Source: Nitratiruptor sp. YY09-18 (lineage in GTDB: Bacteria; Campylobacterota; Campylobacteria; Campylobacterales; Nitratiruptoraceae). From it: a DNA stretch of 64,000 nucleotides. Where the stretch lies: contig NZ_AP023065.1 of NCBI RefSeq assembly GCF_016593235.1, positions 558,001-622,000 of the forward strand. The letters are read 5' to 3'. Positions 30,167 through 38,996 of this stretch are shown here, piece after piece. The translations under genes and the position numbers were made by a program. Under the pieces are notes generated by a model. That model did no database searches. It was given only the letters and a program-made list of their open reading frames with translations, and was not told where the DNA came from. Every line of letters starts with the position of its first letter. Positions within the stretch are counted from its first letter, which is position 1.

Positions 30167-31290
30167 GAATCGGTTTTGTATCGCACATTGATTGGAACCT
30201 CTATCTTTTTCGCCTTCCCATCATGCAAAGACTCAAAAATGAGGGATGGGAGGTCTATGCAATAGCACCAAAGGGTGACTACTTGCCTCTCTTTACAAAA
30301 GAAGGGATAAAGACGGTGCACTATGAGATAGAGAGGGGAAGTCTCAATCCTTTTAAAGAGCTCAAAGTAATATATAATCTCTATAAAGCTATAAAACCTC
30401 TCCAACTAGACATTTTGCATACATTTACTGTCAAACCAAACATTTATGGCACATTTGCCGGCTACTTTGCAAAAGTTCCTCATATTTTGAATCTTGTAGA
30501 GGGATTGGGATCATTTTATATAGAAGATAGTATGCGCGTGAAATTAGTGAGATTCATGATAGAGAGGCTCTACAAAGCAGCATTTTCTTTGAGTGTAGGT
30601 GCGGTATTTGTCAATAATGATGATCCAAAATATCTCATACAAAAAAAGATTATTTCACAAGAAAAAGCGCATATCATAAAGAGTGTCGGGATCGATACCA
30701 ATTTTTTCGATCCGCTAAATATCGATGCAAGCAAGTTAAAAAAAGAGCTCTCACCATCTGGTAAACCTATTATTATGATGGTTGGCAGAGCTATATGGCA
30801 CAAAGGGGTTAAAGAGTTTTATGAAGCGGCAAAGAGACTTCACAATGAAGCGGTTTTTGTCTATGTAGGGGGGACATATCCTGATAACCCTTCATCTGTT
30901 TCTGAAGATTTTCTCAAACAAGATTTTGTTCATTACGCAGGACACCAAGATGATATTCATAGATGGATAGCAGCTTGCGATATTTTTGTATTGCCTAGTT
31001 ATCGTGAGGGCTTACCTCGCACACTTTTAGAAGCAGCCTCTTTGGCAAAGCCACTCATTGCTACTGATACTGTTGGGTGTCGTGATGTGGTCAAAGATGG
31101 ATATAACGGTTTTTTGGTGCCAATAAAAGATATAGAGAGTTTGACTAATAAAATAAAGTTACTTATAGAAGATGAAAATCTGCGTCAAAAATTTGGTAAA
31201 AACGGGAGAAAAATGGTCGAAGAGGAGTTTGCTCTTGAAAAAGTAGTAGATGCATATGTAGCACTCTATAAAAGGGCTCTTAATGTATAG
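30163..31290 (+). CDS. pglA: glycosyltransferase, PglA-like
   Basis: A 375-residue GT4 enzyme. Segments such as [39 protein letters not shown] and [18 protein letters not shown] closely follow Campylobacter PglA. PglA adds GalNAc to bacillosamine on undecaprenyl diphosphate, the second sugar of the chain. EX7E is EGLPRTLLE. It overlaps pglB by 4 bp and pglC by 8 bp, the same local order pglB-pglA-pglC as in Campylobacter jejuni. Donor specificity in this organism is not shown. Confidence 0.88.
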   Translation: MRIGFVSHIDWNLYLFRLPIMQRLKNEGWEVYAIAPKGDYLPLFTKEGIKTVHYEIERGSLNPFKELKVIYNLYKAIKPLQLDILHTFTVKPNIYGTFAGYFAKVPHILNLVEGLGSFYIEDSMRVKLVRFMIERLYKAAFSLSVGAVFVNNDDPKYLIQKKIISQEKAHIIKSVGIDTNFFDPLNIDASKLKKELSPSGKPIIMMVGRAIWHKGVKEFYEAAKRLHNEAVFVYVGGTYPDNPSSVSEDFLKQDFVHYAGHQDDIHRWIAACDIFVLPSYREGLPRTLLEAASLAKPLIATDTVGCRDVVKDGYNGFLVPIKDIESLTNKIKLLIEDENLRQKFGKNGRKMVEEEFALEKVVDAYVALYKRALNV

Positions 31291-31888
31291 GAAATTTTTT
31301 AAGCCTCTTTTGGATCGTATACTCGCTTCTATTCTTCTAATTCTTTTTGCACCTGTTATGATCATCGTGGCTCTATTGATATATTTTTGGGATGGAAGAC
31401 CGATTCTCTTTATCCAAGAGCGTCCCGGTTATAGAGGAAAAATTTTTAAAATATACAAATTTCGCACAATGACAAATGAGAAAGATGCCCAGGGCAATCT
31501 CTTGCCTGATGAGAAGCGCCTCAAAGGTATTGGCAAAATAATCCGCACACTCAGTCTTGATGAACTGCCACAACTCTTGAACATCCTCAAAGGAGATATG
31601 AGTTTCGTTGGCCCTCGACCACTTCTCAAAGAGTATCTGCCACTCTATAACAAAGAGCAGATGCGCAGACACGATGTCAAACCAGGAGTCACAGGCTGGG
31701 CGCAGGTCAATGGACGCAATCTTTTGGATTGGCAGACAAGATTTGTCTATGATGTTTGGTACGTAGACCACTGCTCTTTTTTACTTGATCTTAAAATTTT
31801 GTGGCTAACATTTATAAAAGTTTTGAAAAGAGAGGGGATAAGTTCACAAAAGAGTGCTACGATGGAGAAATTTAGAGGTAACCCTTGA
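31283..31888 (+). CDS. pglC: phosphoglycosyl transferase, first step of glycan assembly
   Basis: A 201-residue small monotopic phosphoglycosyl transferase. It has an N-terminal membrane helix ([19 protein letters not shown]), the IYKFRTM basic segment, [22 protein letters not shown] with the conserved catalytic Asp-Glu region, and [13 protein letters not shown]. It moves phospho-bacillosamine (or another phospho-sugar) from UDP to undecaprenyl phosphate at the inner face of the membrane. It overlaps pglA upstream. Its 3' end overlaps the oppositely oriented pglD by 17 bp. Confidence 0.93.
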   Translation: MYRKFFKPLLDRILASILLILFAPVMIIVALLIYFWDGRPILFIQERPGYRGKIFKIYKFRTMTNEKDAQGNLLPDEKRLKGIGKIIRTLSLDELPQLLNILKGDMSFVGPRPLLKEYLPLYNKEQMRRHDVKPGVTGWAQVNGRNLLDWQTRFVYDVWYVDHCSFLLDLKILWLTFIKVLKREGISSQKSATMEKFRGNP

Positions 31889-32450
31889 TTTTTGCGGGAT
31901 TGCCATAAGCAATAACTTTTGGTGGAACATCTTTGAGCACAACTGATCCAGCTCCTATGATACTCTCTTTGCCAATTTTTATCTGGGGTATCACACAGCT
32001 TCCAATTCCTATGAAGCTACGATTATCTACCTCTACACCACCTGCGAGTGCACAGTTTGGAGCGATATGGCAAAATTTGCCTATTTTGCAGTCATGCTCG
32101 ATAATTGATCCAGTGTTAATGATAGTCCCTTCTCCAATCTTAGCATCTGCATTGATCACTACGCCAGCCATCACTACGCACCCTGGAGCAATTTTAGCTG
32201 AGTTTGATACCATAGCTTGCGGATGTATGAGAGTGATCTGTTCGCTTACTCTTTGAGCAAGGGCGGCTCTTGTCGCATTATCTCCAATGCCCCAAGCTAT
32301 TGGGTAGTTATACCTTTTTTGATAAGTTGCAAAATCGATATATTCATTCTTTCCGTCATCAATGAAAATATACGTATATCCTAAAAGTGAAGCGATATCG
32401 GCTACTACTTTTCCATGCCCGCTTGCGCCATATATACCTATCTTTTTCAT
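31872..32450 (-). CDS. pglD: UDP-4-amino-sugar N-acetyltransferase PglD
   Basis: A 192-residue left-handed beta-helix acyltransferase. The N-terminal [14 protein letters not shown] loop binds the UDP-sugar, and hexapeptide repeats follow to [13 protein letters not shown]. The catalytic His is in IEHDCKIG. PglD acetylates the C4 amine to form UDP-N,N'-diacetylbacillosamine for PglC. Unlike the rest of the locus it lies on the minus strand, converging on pglC and diverging from galE. No Shine-Dalgarno is visible before the ATG. A TAAAAT -10 inside the adjacent palindrome would start transcription at or near the ATG, suggesting a leaderless message. Confidence 0.88.
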   Translation of the reverse strand: MKKIGIYGASGHGKVVADIASLLGYTYIFIDDGKNEYIDFATYQKRYNYPIAWGIGDNATRAALAQRVSEQITLIHPQAMVSNSAKIAPGCVVMAGVVINADAKIGEGTIINTGSIIEHDCKIGKFCHIAPNCALAGGVEVDNRSFIGIGSCVIPQIKIGKESIIGAGSVVLKDVPPKVIAYGNPAKIKGYL

Positions 32451-32452
32451 AA

Positions 32453-32474
32453 GATTATTTTAGCTAAAATAATC
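32453..32474. promoter_or_regulatory. 22-bp perfect palindrome in the pglD/galE divergent gap
   Basis: GATTATTTTAG is followed directly by its exact reverse complement CTAAAATAATC. Each arm contributes a TAAAAT -10-like hexamer to one direction (32465-32470 plus; 32457-32462 minus). It could be a symmetric divergent promoter, an operator, or both. Confidence 0.75.
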
Positions 32475-32495
32475 AAAAATCCTAAAGGAATTTTA

Positions 32496-33503
32496 ATGCA
32501 AAAGATATTGATCACGGGTGGGGCTGGGTATATTGGCTCTCATGTAACAAAAGAACTGCTCAAACGTGGTGGCTACGAAATTACAATAGTTGATAATCTC
32601 TCCACAGGCTTTGCCGAGACGATTGAGAGGCTCAAAGAGTTTTATGGAGATGTAGATTTTATCAAACTCGATCTCTCAGACTGGGATGCGGTAAGGAAAC
32701 TTTTGGAGCAAAAGAAGTTTGATGCAATCATCCATTTTGCAGCTGCTCTTGTAGTGCCAGAGTCAGTTGAAAATCCTCTTAAATACTACCTCAATAACAC
32801 TGCCAATACTGCAAATCTCATAAAAGCTGCTGTAAAGAGTGGAGTTGGAAAATTTATATTCTCCTCTACTGCTGCAGTCTATGGCGAGCCAGACTCAATC
32901 CCTGATACTGGGATCACTGAAGAGGATGAGACTTCACCAATCAATCCTTATGGCCACAGTAAACTTATGAGCGAGCAGGTTTTGGCAGATAGTGCCAAAG
33001 CATATGGTGGTTTCAAATATGTTGCACTTCGCTATTTCAATGTGGCAGGAGCTGATGTGGGTGGAAAGATTGGGCAATCTACCAAAAATGCTACACACCT
33101 CATCAAAGTTGCTGCAGAGACAGCTCTTGGTAAACGAGAGAAGATGTATATTTTCGGCGATGATTATCCTACACCAGATGGCACATGTATCCGCGACTAT
33201 ATCCATGTAGACGATCTTGCTCTTGCGCATCTTGAAGCATTAGATTTTCTGGATAATCATGAGAGCGATGTTTTTAATGTAGGGTATGGCAGAGGTTATA
33301 GTGTCAAAGAGGTGATAGATACTATGAAGAGAGTGAGTGGGAATGATTTTAGAGTAGAGATTATAGGTCGCAGAGCTGGCGATCCTGCTATGCTCATAGC
33401 AAATTCACAAAAGCTCCAAAAGGCTACGAACTGGCAGCCAAAATTTAATGATTTGGAGCTTATTTGCAAAACTGCGCTGGAGTGGGAAAAGAGTCTTAGC
33501 TAG
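32496..33503 (+). CDS. galE: UDP-glucose/UDP-GlcNAc 4-epimerase
   Basis: A 335-residue extended short-chain dehydrogenase. It has the GGAGYIGSH NAD loop, the SSTAAVYG serine, YGHSK with the catalytic Tyr and Lys, and TPDGTCIRDYIHVDD. It interconverts glucose and galactose forms of UDP-sugars; at the end of a pgl locus it may act like Gne to supply UDP-GalNAc. ATG 32496 with AAAGGA upstream is the start; the frame is open to 32415 but that part lies across the palindrome and pglD. It converges on the membrane protein gene with an 8-bp overlap. Confidence 0.93.
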   Translation: MQKILITGGAGYIGSHVTKELLKRGGYEITIVDNLSTGFAETIERLKEFYGDVDFIKLDLSDWDAVRKLLEQKKFDAIIHFAAALVVPESVENPLKYYLNNTANTANLIKAAVKSGVGKFIFSSTAAVYGEPDSIPDTGITEEDETSPINPYGHSKLMSEQVLADSAKAYGGFKYVALRYFNVAGADVGGKIGQSTKNATHLIKVAAETALGKREKMYIFGDDYPTPDGTCIRDYIHVDDLALAHLEALDFLDNHESDVFNVGYGRGYSVKEVIDTMKRVSGNDFRVEIIGRRAGDPAMLIANSQKLQKATNWQPKFNDLELICKTALEWEKSLS

Positions 33504-34239
33504 ACTTAAGTCTAAAAAAGAGATGTGCTAAAACTGATACAAAATATACTTGCAAGAGCATACCTGCAAACGGTATGAGTGTAATGAGGTAGAGTATGAG
33601 CGTAGTGCCCATGATTTTGGGTCTATGCTTTTTGAGCACTTGCATGAGTTCATTTTTGCTATATATTTCGCCTCCAACATCGAGGACATAGAGTGAGTGG
33701 AAAAAGTAGTAAAAGGGAATATTGACTGCAACTGCATTGAGCAGAGGTATAAAATAAACGAAGAGTGTGAGGATAAAAACTCCTATCGCTTTGAAAAAAA
33801 CTGTCACTAAGAGCCACAAGTACTCCAAGATACTGAGCCCCTTGCCAAGTTCAAGATGTGCATAATGGCGTTTATGAATCTCACGCACAATTGTAGGGAT
33901 GAAAAATCCCATCACCATCGTTGCAACTGCAGTAGAGATGAGAACTGCAAGGAGTGTACCAAGAATCGCAAAGAGTGCTCCAAATATATAGTGAAAAATT
34001 GTGCTCGATGCTATGGCTGCAAGCCAGTGATGCTCTTGGGCAAATTGCGCTATCTGTGGGTCATTGATGGCATCTGGATTTAGTGCCAAAGATGATAGAA
34101 GCTCAAAGAGCTGTGAAAAAGAGCCGTAAAAGAGTATTCCCAGTAGAACGAGAGAGATAAAAAATGGCAAAAATGTGATTGTGAGAAATTTTTTAGTCAA
34201 AAAATCTTCTAAAGCTATAACAAATATCGACTTTTGCAT
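33496..34239 (-). CDS. EI24/CysZ-like membrane protein
   Basis: A 247-residue protein with about four to six strong membrane segments (for example FLPFFISLVLLGILFYGSF, ALFAILGTLLAVLISTAVAT and the C-terminal GTTLILYLITLIPFAGMLL). The NIPFYYFFHSLYVLDVGG and final pattern resemble the EI24/DUF540 family that includes CysZ, a sulfate-uptake membrane protein in other bacteria. Assignment to sulfate transport is not supported by neighbours here, so I leave the symbol empty. It diverges from the helicase gene across a 44-bp gap. Confidence 0.72.
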   Translation of the reverse strand: MQKSIFVIALEDFLTKKFLTITFLPFFISLVLLGILFYGSFSQLFELLSSLALNPDAINDPQIAQFAQEHHWLAAIASSTIFHYIFGALFAILGTLLAVLISTAVATMVMGFFIPTIVREIHKRHYAHLELGKGLSILEYLWLLVTVFFKAIGVFILTLFVYFIPLLNAVAVNIPFYYFFHSLYVLDVGGEIYSKNELMQVLKKHRPKIMGTTLILYLITLIPFAGMLLQVYFVSVLAHLFFRLKSS

Positions 34240-34283
34240 CGTTTTCCTTTTTATATTAAACTTTCAAGAAAAAAGAGGTTGTC

Positions 34284-36440
34284 TTGGCTTGCTTCATTTT
34301 ACCAAAACTCTATGAAGGTATCGAACTCCAAAAAGCCCTCAAGCGATACAAAATCAAACTAAGCGATATCAAAAAGAGATACTACGCCAATGGCAAAACA
34401 CTACTGTGTCTCAAAAAGCGTGTCAAGACCAGATTAGATAAGTCACTCTTTCCTTCGCATCAAGAGGAGCAAGAGATTATCTATGTAGATGAGTTTGTAT
34501 CCCGCCAGACATATCTAATCGATCAGGAGCGTCGTGCTGAGATTGAGACGACTATCGGTGAGATCAAAAGTATGAGTGGAGTTGAACGCGAGATTTATGG
34601 CAGAGCTATTTTGGGGCTTCGAGGGCAAAAGATGCCAAGCCGCCTCAACCTCTATTTTGTAAAATTTGGCCGTAGCAAAATTATAGATACAGAGATTAGT
34701 TCCGGAGATATTGTTTTGATTTCACGAGGTGAACCACTCAAAAGTGATACAACCGGAACTGTGAGTGAGATACGCAAAAATTTTATCACCGTTGCCTTTG
34801 AACAGCGTCCTCCAAAATGGGTCTATAGAGGTGATATACGTATAGATCTCTATATTAATGATGTAACTTTTAAACGTATGGAAGAAAATTTGCAAAATCT
34901 TCGTCATGCGACAGGTCAAAAACGTGTATTGCGCAATATTGCTTTGGGAATATTTGAACCGAAAATACCGAATGAACACGCTATTGAGCCAATTACGAGA
35001 CTAAATAATTCGCAAAAGACTGCAGTAGCAAAATCACTTGGAAGTGAAGTCTTTTTGATACACGGTCCTCCTGGAACCGGCAAAACATCTACTCTCATAG
35101 AGCTTATCTTGCAAGAGGTAAAAAGAGGTAATAAAGTTCTTGCTACTGCAGATTCCAACACTGCAGTAGATAATATGCTCCAGCGATTAGCCAAGCATGA
35201 TCTCTCGCTGGTGCGCATCGGTCACCCTGCTAGGATTCTCTATGAACTTGAAGAGTTTAGTATCCATGCAAAATATGAAAAATCACTCGAAGCTGAGGCT
35301 ATTAAAAAAGGGTGGGAGGAGATTGGCTTTTTGGTCAAAGAGCGCGATAAGTTTTCAAAGCCTACGCAAGCAAGGACTAGGGGTATGAGTCATGAGAGGA
35401 TTTTGACTTTAGCTGCTCATGGGAAGAGTCAAAGAGGAGTGAGTGCAGCGACTATGCAGTCTATGGCAAAATGGATCAAACTTGATAGAAAGATCGATAC
35501 TCTTGTGAAGAATCTTCGTTTTGAAGAGGAGCAGATATATAAAAAGATCATCCATGAAGCAGATGTAGTGCTTTCTACCAACGGTATGATTATGAGTGAG
35601 ATTTTAAAAGATGAGGATTTTGATGTAGCTGTGATAGATGAGGGAAGCCAACAAATTATAGCTTCTACGCTCATTCCTATCATGCACGCTCATCGGTTTA
35701 TCATCGCAGGTGATCACAAGCAGCTTCCAGCCACTGTCGTGAGTGACAATGATGAACTTAAAAAATCACTCTTTGAAGAGCTTATTACAAAATTTACGCA
35801 AAACTCTAGTATGCTGCAGGTGCAGTATCGTATGCATGAAAAGATAATGGGATTTTCCAATGAGAAATTTTATGATGGGAAGCTCATAGCAGATGAGAAA
35901 GTGAAAAATCATACTATCAAAGATTTGGGACTAAAGCCATCAGCGAAATTTCCAGATATTTTAGATGAAGAGCCGTTGGTGTTTGTAGATACCAAGGGGA
36001 GTGAGACAAGTGAGGTACTCCCTGATCGAAGTACGAGCTATGAAAACCCCTATGAAGCAGCTATTGTCAAAGAATTAGTTCTTGAGCTATTGGCGAGGGA
36101 TGCTAAACCAGAAGATATTGGAGTAATAAGCCCTTATGTAGCACAAGTCAAAAGAATCAAAAAAGAGCTTGATTTAGAAGATAAAATTGTAGAGATTAAG
36201 AGCGTAGATGGATTTCAGGGAAGAGAAAAGGAGATTGTTATTATCAGCTTTGTGCGCTCCAACCCAAATGGAAATATCGGTTTTTTAAAAGATCTTCGAA
36301 GGCTTAATGTGGCGATTACAAGAGCCAAGAGAAAACTCATATGCATTGGGGATTCGCAAACACTACAACATGATCAAACATATAGAGATTTTTTAGACTA
36401 TATAGCTAAAAATGGCAAAATAAGGAGCTATAATGATTGA
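34284..36440 (+). CDS. SF1B helicase of the UPF1/IGHMBP2/DNA2 group
   Basis: A 718-residue ATPase. Motif I GPPGTGKTS and the Ia segment TADSNTAVDNML are clear. Motif II reads VIDEGSQQ, a variant of the group's DEASQA. Motif III is IAGDHKQLPATV, followed by QYRMHEKIMGFSN (motif IV/QYRMH), SVDGFQGREKEIVIIS (motif V) and NVAITRAKRK (motif VI). Such proteins unwind RNA or DNA 5' to 3'. The first ~230 residues contain a beta-rich OB-like region around SSGDIVLISRGEPLKSDTTG. The start is TTG behind AGAGG. It overlaps the thioredoxin-like gene by 8 bp; substrate is unknown. Confidence 0.88.
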   Translation: MACFILPKLYEGIELQKALKRYKIKLSDIKKRYYANGKTLLCLKKRVKTRLDKSLFPSHQEEQEIIYVDEFVSRQTYLIDQERRAEIETTIGEIKSMSGVEREIYGRAILGLRGQKMPSRLNLYFVKFGRSKIIDTEISSGDIVLISRGEPLKSDTTGTVSEIRKNFITVAFEQRPPKWVYRGDIRIDLYINDVTFKRMEENLQNLRHATGQKRVLRNIALGIFEPKIPNEHAIEPITRLNNSQKTAVAKSLGSEVFLIHGPPGTGKTSTLIELILQEVKRGNKVLATADSNTAVDNMLQRLAKHDLSLVRIGHPARILYELEEFSIHAKYEKSLEAEAIKKGWEEIGFLVKERDKFSKPTQARTRGMSHERILTLAAHGKSQRGVSAATMQSMAKWIKLDRKIDTLVKNLRFEEEQIYKKIIHEADVVLSTNGMIMSEILKDEDFDVAVIDEGSQQIIASTLIPIMHAHRFIIAGDHKQLPATVVSDNDELKKSLFEELITKFTQNSSMLQVQYRMHEKIMGFSNEKFYDGKLIADEKVKNHTIKDLGLKPSAKFPDILDEEPLVFVDTKGSETSEVLPDRSTSYENPYEAAIVKELVLELLARDAKPEDIGVISPYVAQVKRIKKELDLEDKIVEIKSVDGFQGREKEIVIISFVRSNPNGNIGFLKDLRRLNVAITRAKRKLICIGDSQTLQHDQTYRDFLDYIAKNGKIRSYND

Positions 36441-36762
36441 ACTTAAAAGTATTGCAGAGGTAGAAGCAGCTCTCCAGCAAAATGAAGGTATGCTCTTATA
36501 TGTAAGTGCACCAAACTGTAATGTTTGCGTGACTCTACGCCCAAAAATTGAGGAGCTTTTCCAATCAGCTTTTCCTAAAATCAAGCTCTTTAAAACTGAT
36601 ATTGCAAAAGTCCCAGAGCTTGCTGGTAGATTCAATATCCTCAGTGCTCCGGCGATTTTGCTCTTTTTTGATGGTAAAGAGTTTTTGCGTGAAGGGCGCA
36701 ATGTAAGTCTTGAGCTTTTAGCGCAAAGAGTCCAAAAGGTGTATGATCTTTACTATTCATAG
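36433..36762 (+). CDS. thioredoxin-like protein with CNVC motif
   Basis: A 109-residue thioredoxin-fold protein with active-site CNVC in SAPNCNVCVTL, the cis-Pro region SAPAILLFF and no signal peptide, so it is likely cytoplasmic. CNVC instead of CGPC suggests a different redox potential from ordinary thioredoxin. It begins inside the helicase gene and its end overlaps the convergent Cys-rich gene by 10 bp. Partner unknown. Confidence 0.85.
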   Translation: MIELKSIAEVEAALQQNEGMLLYVSAPNCNVCVTLRPKIEELFQSAFPKIKLFKTDIAKVPELAGRFNILSAPAILLFFDGKEFLREGRNVSLELLAQRVQKVYDLYYS

Positions 36763-36944
36763 CCACGCTCTTTGCGCTTTTTGGCAATCTCTTCTCTTCG
36801 TTTCAAAGCTTCATTGGATGGAGATTTTGGATCACTAAATAGTGCCTTACCATAAAGTGTACATCCCTTATCGCCGGGATTACAAGGTTTTTTGAGCAGA
36901 TCACAAAATTCGCCAATTTGGTGTGAACATGTCCAACCTCCCAT
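36753..36944 (-). CDS. small Cys-rich protein, possible metal binder
   Basis: A 63-residue protein with one His and four Cys in its first half (WTCSHQ, EFCDLL, KPCNPG, KGCTLYG), then a charged helical tail rich in Arg, Lys and Glu. The Cys/His spacing could hold a zinc ion or iron-sulfur cluster. AAGGAG stands five bases before the ATG on the minus strand, supporting real translation. I do not recognise a named family. It converges on the thioredoxin-like gene and diverges from the lipoprotein gene. Confidence 0.7.
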   Translation of the reverse strand: MGGWTCSHQIGEFCDLLKKPCNPGDKGCTLYGKALFSDPKSPSNEALKRREEIAKKRKERGYE

Positions 36945-36964
36945 CTATTCTCCTTGTTTACTTG

Positions 36965-36973
36965 TGTTATAAT
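36965..36973 (+). promoter_or_regulatory. extended -10 promoter of the lipoprotein gene
   Basis: TGTTATAAT is an extended -10 about 30 bp before the lipoprotein ATG, in the 59-bp divergent gap. Confidence 0.6.
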
Positions 36974-37003
36974 TTATTCCAAAATGGAAAAGAAGGGATT
37001 ACA

Positions 37004-37342
37004 ATGAAAAATATTTTTCTTTTTTCGATTATAGCACTTTTATTCGTTGGGTGTACGCAAGAGACACAAAATAAACTTGGACGTGCGATTGTGAATTGGA
37101 CTGGAACAAATGGGGTACTAGAAATTTATAGTGGAGGAAAAGTGGTTAAGAGAATCATGGGAATCGATAAAATTTCTACTGCTTATGGGACAGATGATAA
37201 CAGGCCAAGACCTTATCGCTATGGCTATGGGTATCTTGATGCAAATCTCGATGGTGTATTGCAAAAAGAGGAGAAGCGTAAAAAGATCTATTTTGAATTC
37301 AGTGATTATGCTACGCAGTATCTTTTTTACGAGCATCCATAA
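37004..37342 (+). CDS. small lipoprotein with EF-hand-like calcium loop
   Basis: A 112-residue protein from ATG 37004 (GAAGGG upstream; the longer frame from 36923 crosses the promoter). The N-terminus is a lipoprotein signal with lipobox FVGC, so it is probably anchored to a membrane by the Cys. Near residues 79-90 the segment DANLDGVLQKEE fits the 12-residue EF-hand pattern D-x-N-x-D-G-x-L-x-x-x-E. No other domain is recognised. The stop overlaps the ATG of the esterase gene by one base. Confidence 0.75.
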   Translation: MKNIFLFSIIALLFVGCTQETQNKLGRAIVNWTGTNGVLEIYSGGKVVKRIMGIDKISTAYGTDDNRPRPYRYGYGYLDANLDGVLQKEEKRKKIYFEFSDYATQYLFYEHP

Positions 37343-37893
37343 TGATTCTTTATATTCATGGATTTAAAAGCTGTGGATGGGGGAACAAGTCTCGCACTTT
37401 ACAAGAGTTTTTTAAAGATGTAATAGCCCCAGATCTGCCGCCGCGTCCCATTGAAGCTATGAAGCTTTTACAGCACATAATTGAGAAAAATCCAGTCGAT
37501 ATGCTTGTAGGATCATCCTTGGGTGGATACTATGCGACGTATTTAGCGCAAAAATTTACTATTAAATCTGTGCTTATTAACCCCTCTACAAGACCCTATC
37601 ACACTCTCAAACCATACATTGGAATACAGAAACGCTTTTGTGATGGGGAGAAGTTCGCATGGAAAGAGGAGTATATCAAAGAGCTTATGCAGCATGATAC
37701 GAATAACTTGCGTAAAAATCTCTTCTTGGTTCTTTTGCAAACTGGTGATGAGGTGTTAGATTACAAAGTTGCTTTGGAAAAGTATGCAAATCAGCGGCGC
37801 ATTGTGGAATATGGAGGCAATCACCGCTTTGAAAATATAGATGACTATCTTTTTATGATCAAACATTTCAGGGAGGGACATGGAGGTCGTTGA
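37342..37893 (+). CDS. YqiA/YcfP-like alpha/beta-hydrolase
   Basis: A 183-residue small esterase-like protein. ILYIHGFKSC is the oxyanion-strand start, GSSLGGYYA is the nucleophile elbow with its Ser, and a late DEVLDY and GGNHRFEN supply probable Asp and His. This is the layout of the YqiA/UPF0227 family of cytoplasmic hydrolases with poorly known substrates. The start ATG overlaps the lipoprotein stop, and the end overlaps dapE by 14 bp. Confidence 0.82.
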   Translation: MILYIHGFKSCGWGNKSRTLQEFFKDVIAPDLPPRPIEAMKLLQHIIEKNPVDMLVGSSLGGYYATYLAQKFTIKSVLINPSTRPYHTLKPYIGIQKRFCDGEKFAWKEEYIKELMQHDTNNLRKNLFLVLLQTGDEVLDYKVALEKYANQRRIVEYGGNHRFENIDDYLFMIKHFREGHGGR

Positions 37894-38974
37894 ACTTTTT
37901 AAAAAACTTCTCTCATTCCCTAGCATCACTCCAGATGATGCAGGGAGTTTAGATTTTATTCGTGAGTATCTGCCAGATTTTCACGCATTGTGGTTTAATA
38001 AAAATGGTGTAAAGAACCTCTTGATGTATAAAAAGTTTGGAGAGGGTGAGCATCTCTGTTTTGCTGGGCATGTGGATGTAGTACCTCCTGGTGAAGGGTG
38101 GGAGACGGATCCCTTTGAGCCAGTTGAAAAGGATGGCTATATCTATGCACGGGGTGCTCAGGACATGAAGAGTGGTATAGCAGCATTTGTCCAAGCAGTC
38201 AAAGAGGCTGAAAATTTCAACGGAACGCTTTCTATTTTGCTTACAAGCGATGAAGAGGGTGATGCAAAATGGGGGACAAAGTATGCGCTAGCTGAGATGG
38301 AGCGCATGAAGCTCATACCAGACTATGCGGTTGTGGGTGAGCCCACATGTGAAGCGGTTTTCGGTGATGCTATAAAGATAGGAAGACGCGGTTCAATCAA
38401 TGGTATCATAGAAAAAATTGGCAAACAAGGACACGCTGCATATCCAGAAAAAGCTATCAATCCTATACATAAAGTAGCTCAAGTGCTGCCACATATGGCT
38501 GGAGTAGACTTAGATAGTGGGGATGAATATTTTGCACCGAGTAAATTTGTTATAACTGATATAAGAGCTGGTATGGAAGTGACAAATGTCACACCTGGAA
38601 AATTGAAGATGATGTTCAATGTGCGTAACAATACAAAAACCACTATGCGCGATATCGAACGCTTTGTCCATAAGTATTTTGATGGGATGAACTATACGCT
38701 CACGCTCAATGAGTCAGCTAAGCCTTTCATCACTGATCCCAATGCAAAGATTGTAAAAGTCATCGATAGAGCAATTCAAAAAGTGACAGGTATCACTCCT
38801 CGCCACTCCACTGCTGGTGGAACAAGTGATGCGAGATTTTTGGCAGCATATGGAGTAAAAACTATTGAGTTTGGTGTCAAAAACGATACTATTCATGCTC
38901 CAAATGAGCGAATACACAAAGATGAAGTGATAGGACTATATAAAGTCTTTCAAGAGGTGATAGAGAGCTTCTAA
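37880..38974 (+). CDS. dapE: succinyl-diaminopimelate desuccinylase
   Basis: A 364-residue M20 metallopeptidase that removes succinate from N-succinyl-LL-diaminopimelate in lysine and peptidoglycan synthesis. Metal and catalytic motifs are present: GHVDVVPPG, the TSDEEGD segment with the catalytic Glu, GEPT, and the late GGTSDARF. Together with GRRGSING this matches DapE rather than ArgE or peptidases. It partners the dapC aminotransferase at 14992. Its stop codon lies in a perfect inverted repeat shared with the convergent next gene. Confidence 0.94.
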   Translation: MEVVELFKKLLSFPSITPDDAGSLDFIREYLPDFHALWFNKNGVKNLLMYKKFGEGEHLCFAGHVDVVPPGEGWETDPFEPVEKDGYIYARGAQDMKSGIAAFVQAVKEAENFNGTLSILLTSDEEGDAKWGTKYALAEMERMKLIPDYAVVGEPTCEAVFGDAIKIGRRGSINGIIEKIGKQGHAAYPEKAINPIHKVAQVLPHMAGVDLDSGDEYFAPSKFVITDIRAGMEVTNVTPGKLKMMFNVRNNTKTTMRDIERFVHKYFDGMNYTLTLNESAKPFITDPNAKIVKVIDRAIQKVTGITPRHSTAGGTSDARFLAAYGVKTIEFGVKNDTIHAPNERIHKDEVIGLYKVFQEVIESF

Positions 38975-38996
38975 TCAAGCCAATAGGCTTGATTAG
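38971..38996. terminator. bidirectional hairpin between dapE and the DUF2231-like gene
   Basis: CTAATCAAGCC (38971-38981), loop AATA and GGCTTGATTAG (38986-38996) form an 11-bp perfect stem. The left arm contains the dapE stop and the right arm the minus-strand stop of the convergent gene. There is no T-run on either side, so termination may be factor-assisted. Confidence 0.7.
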
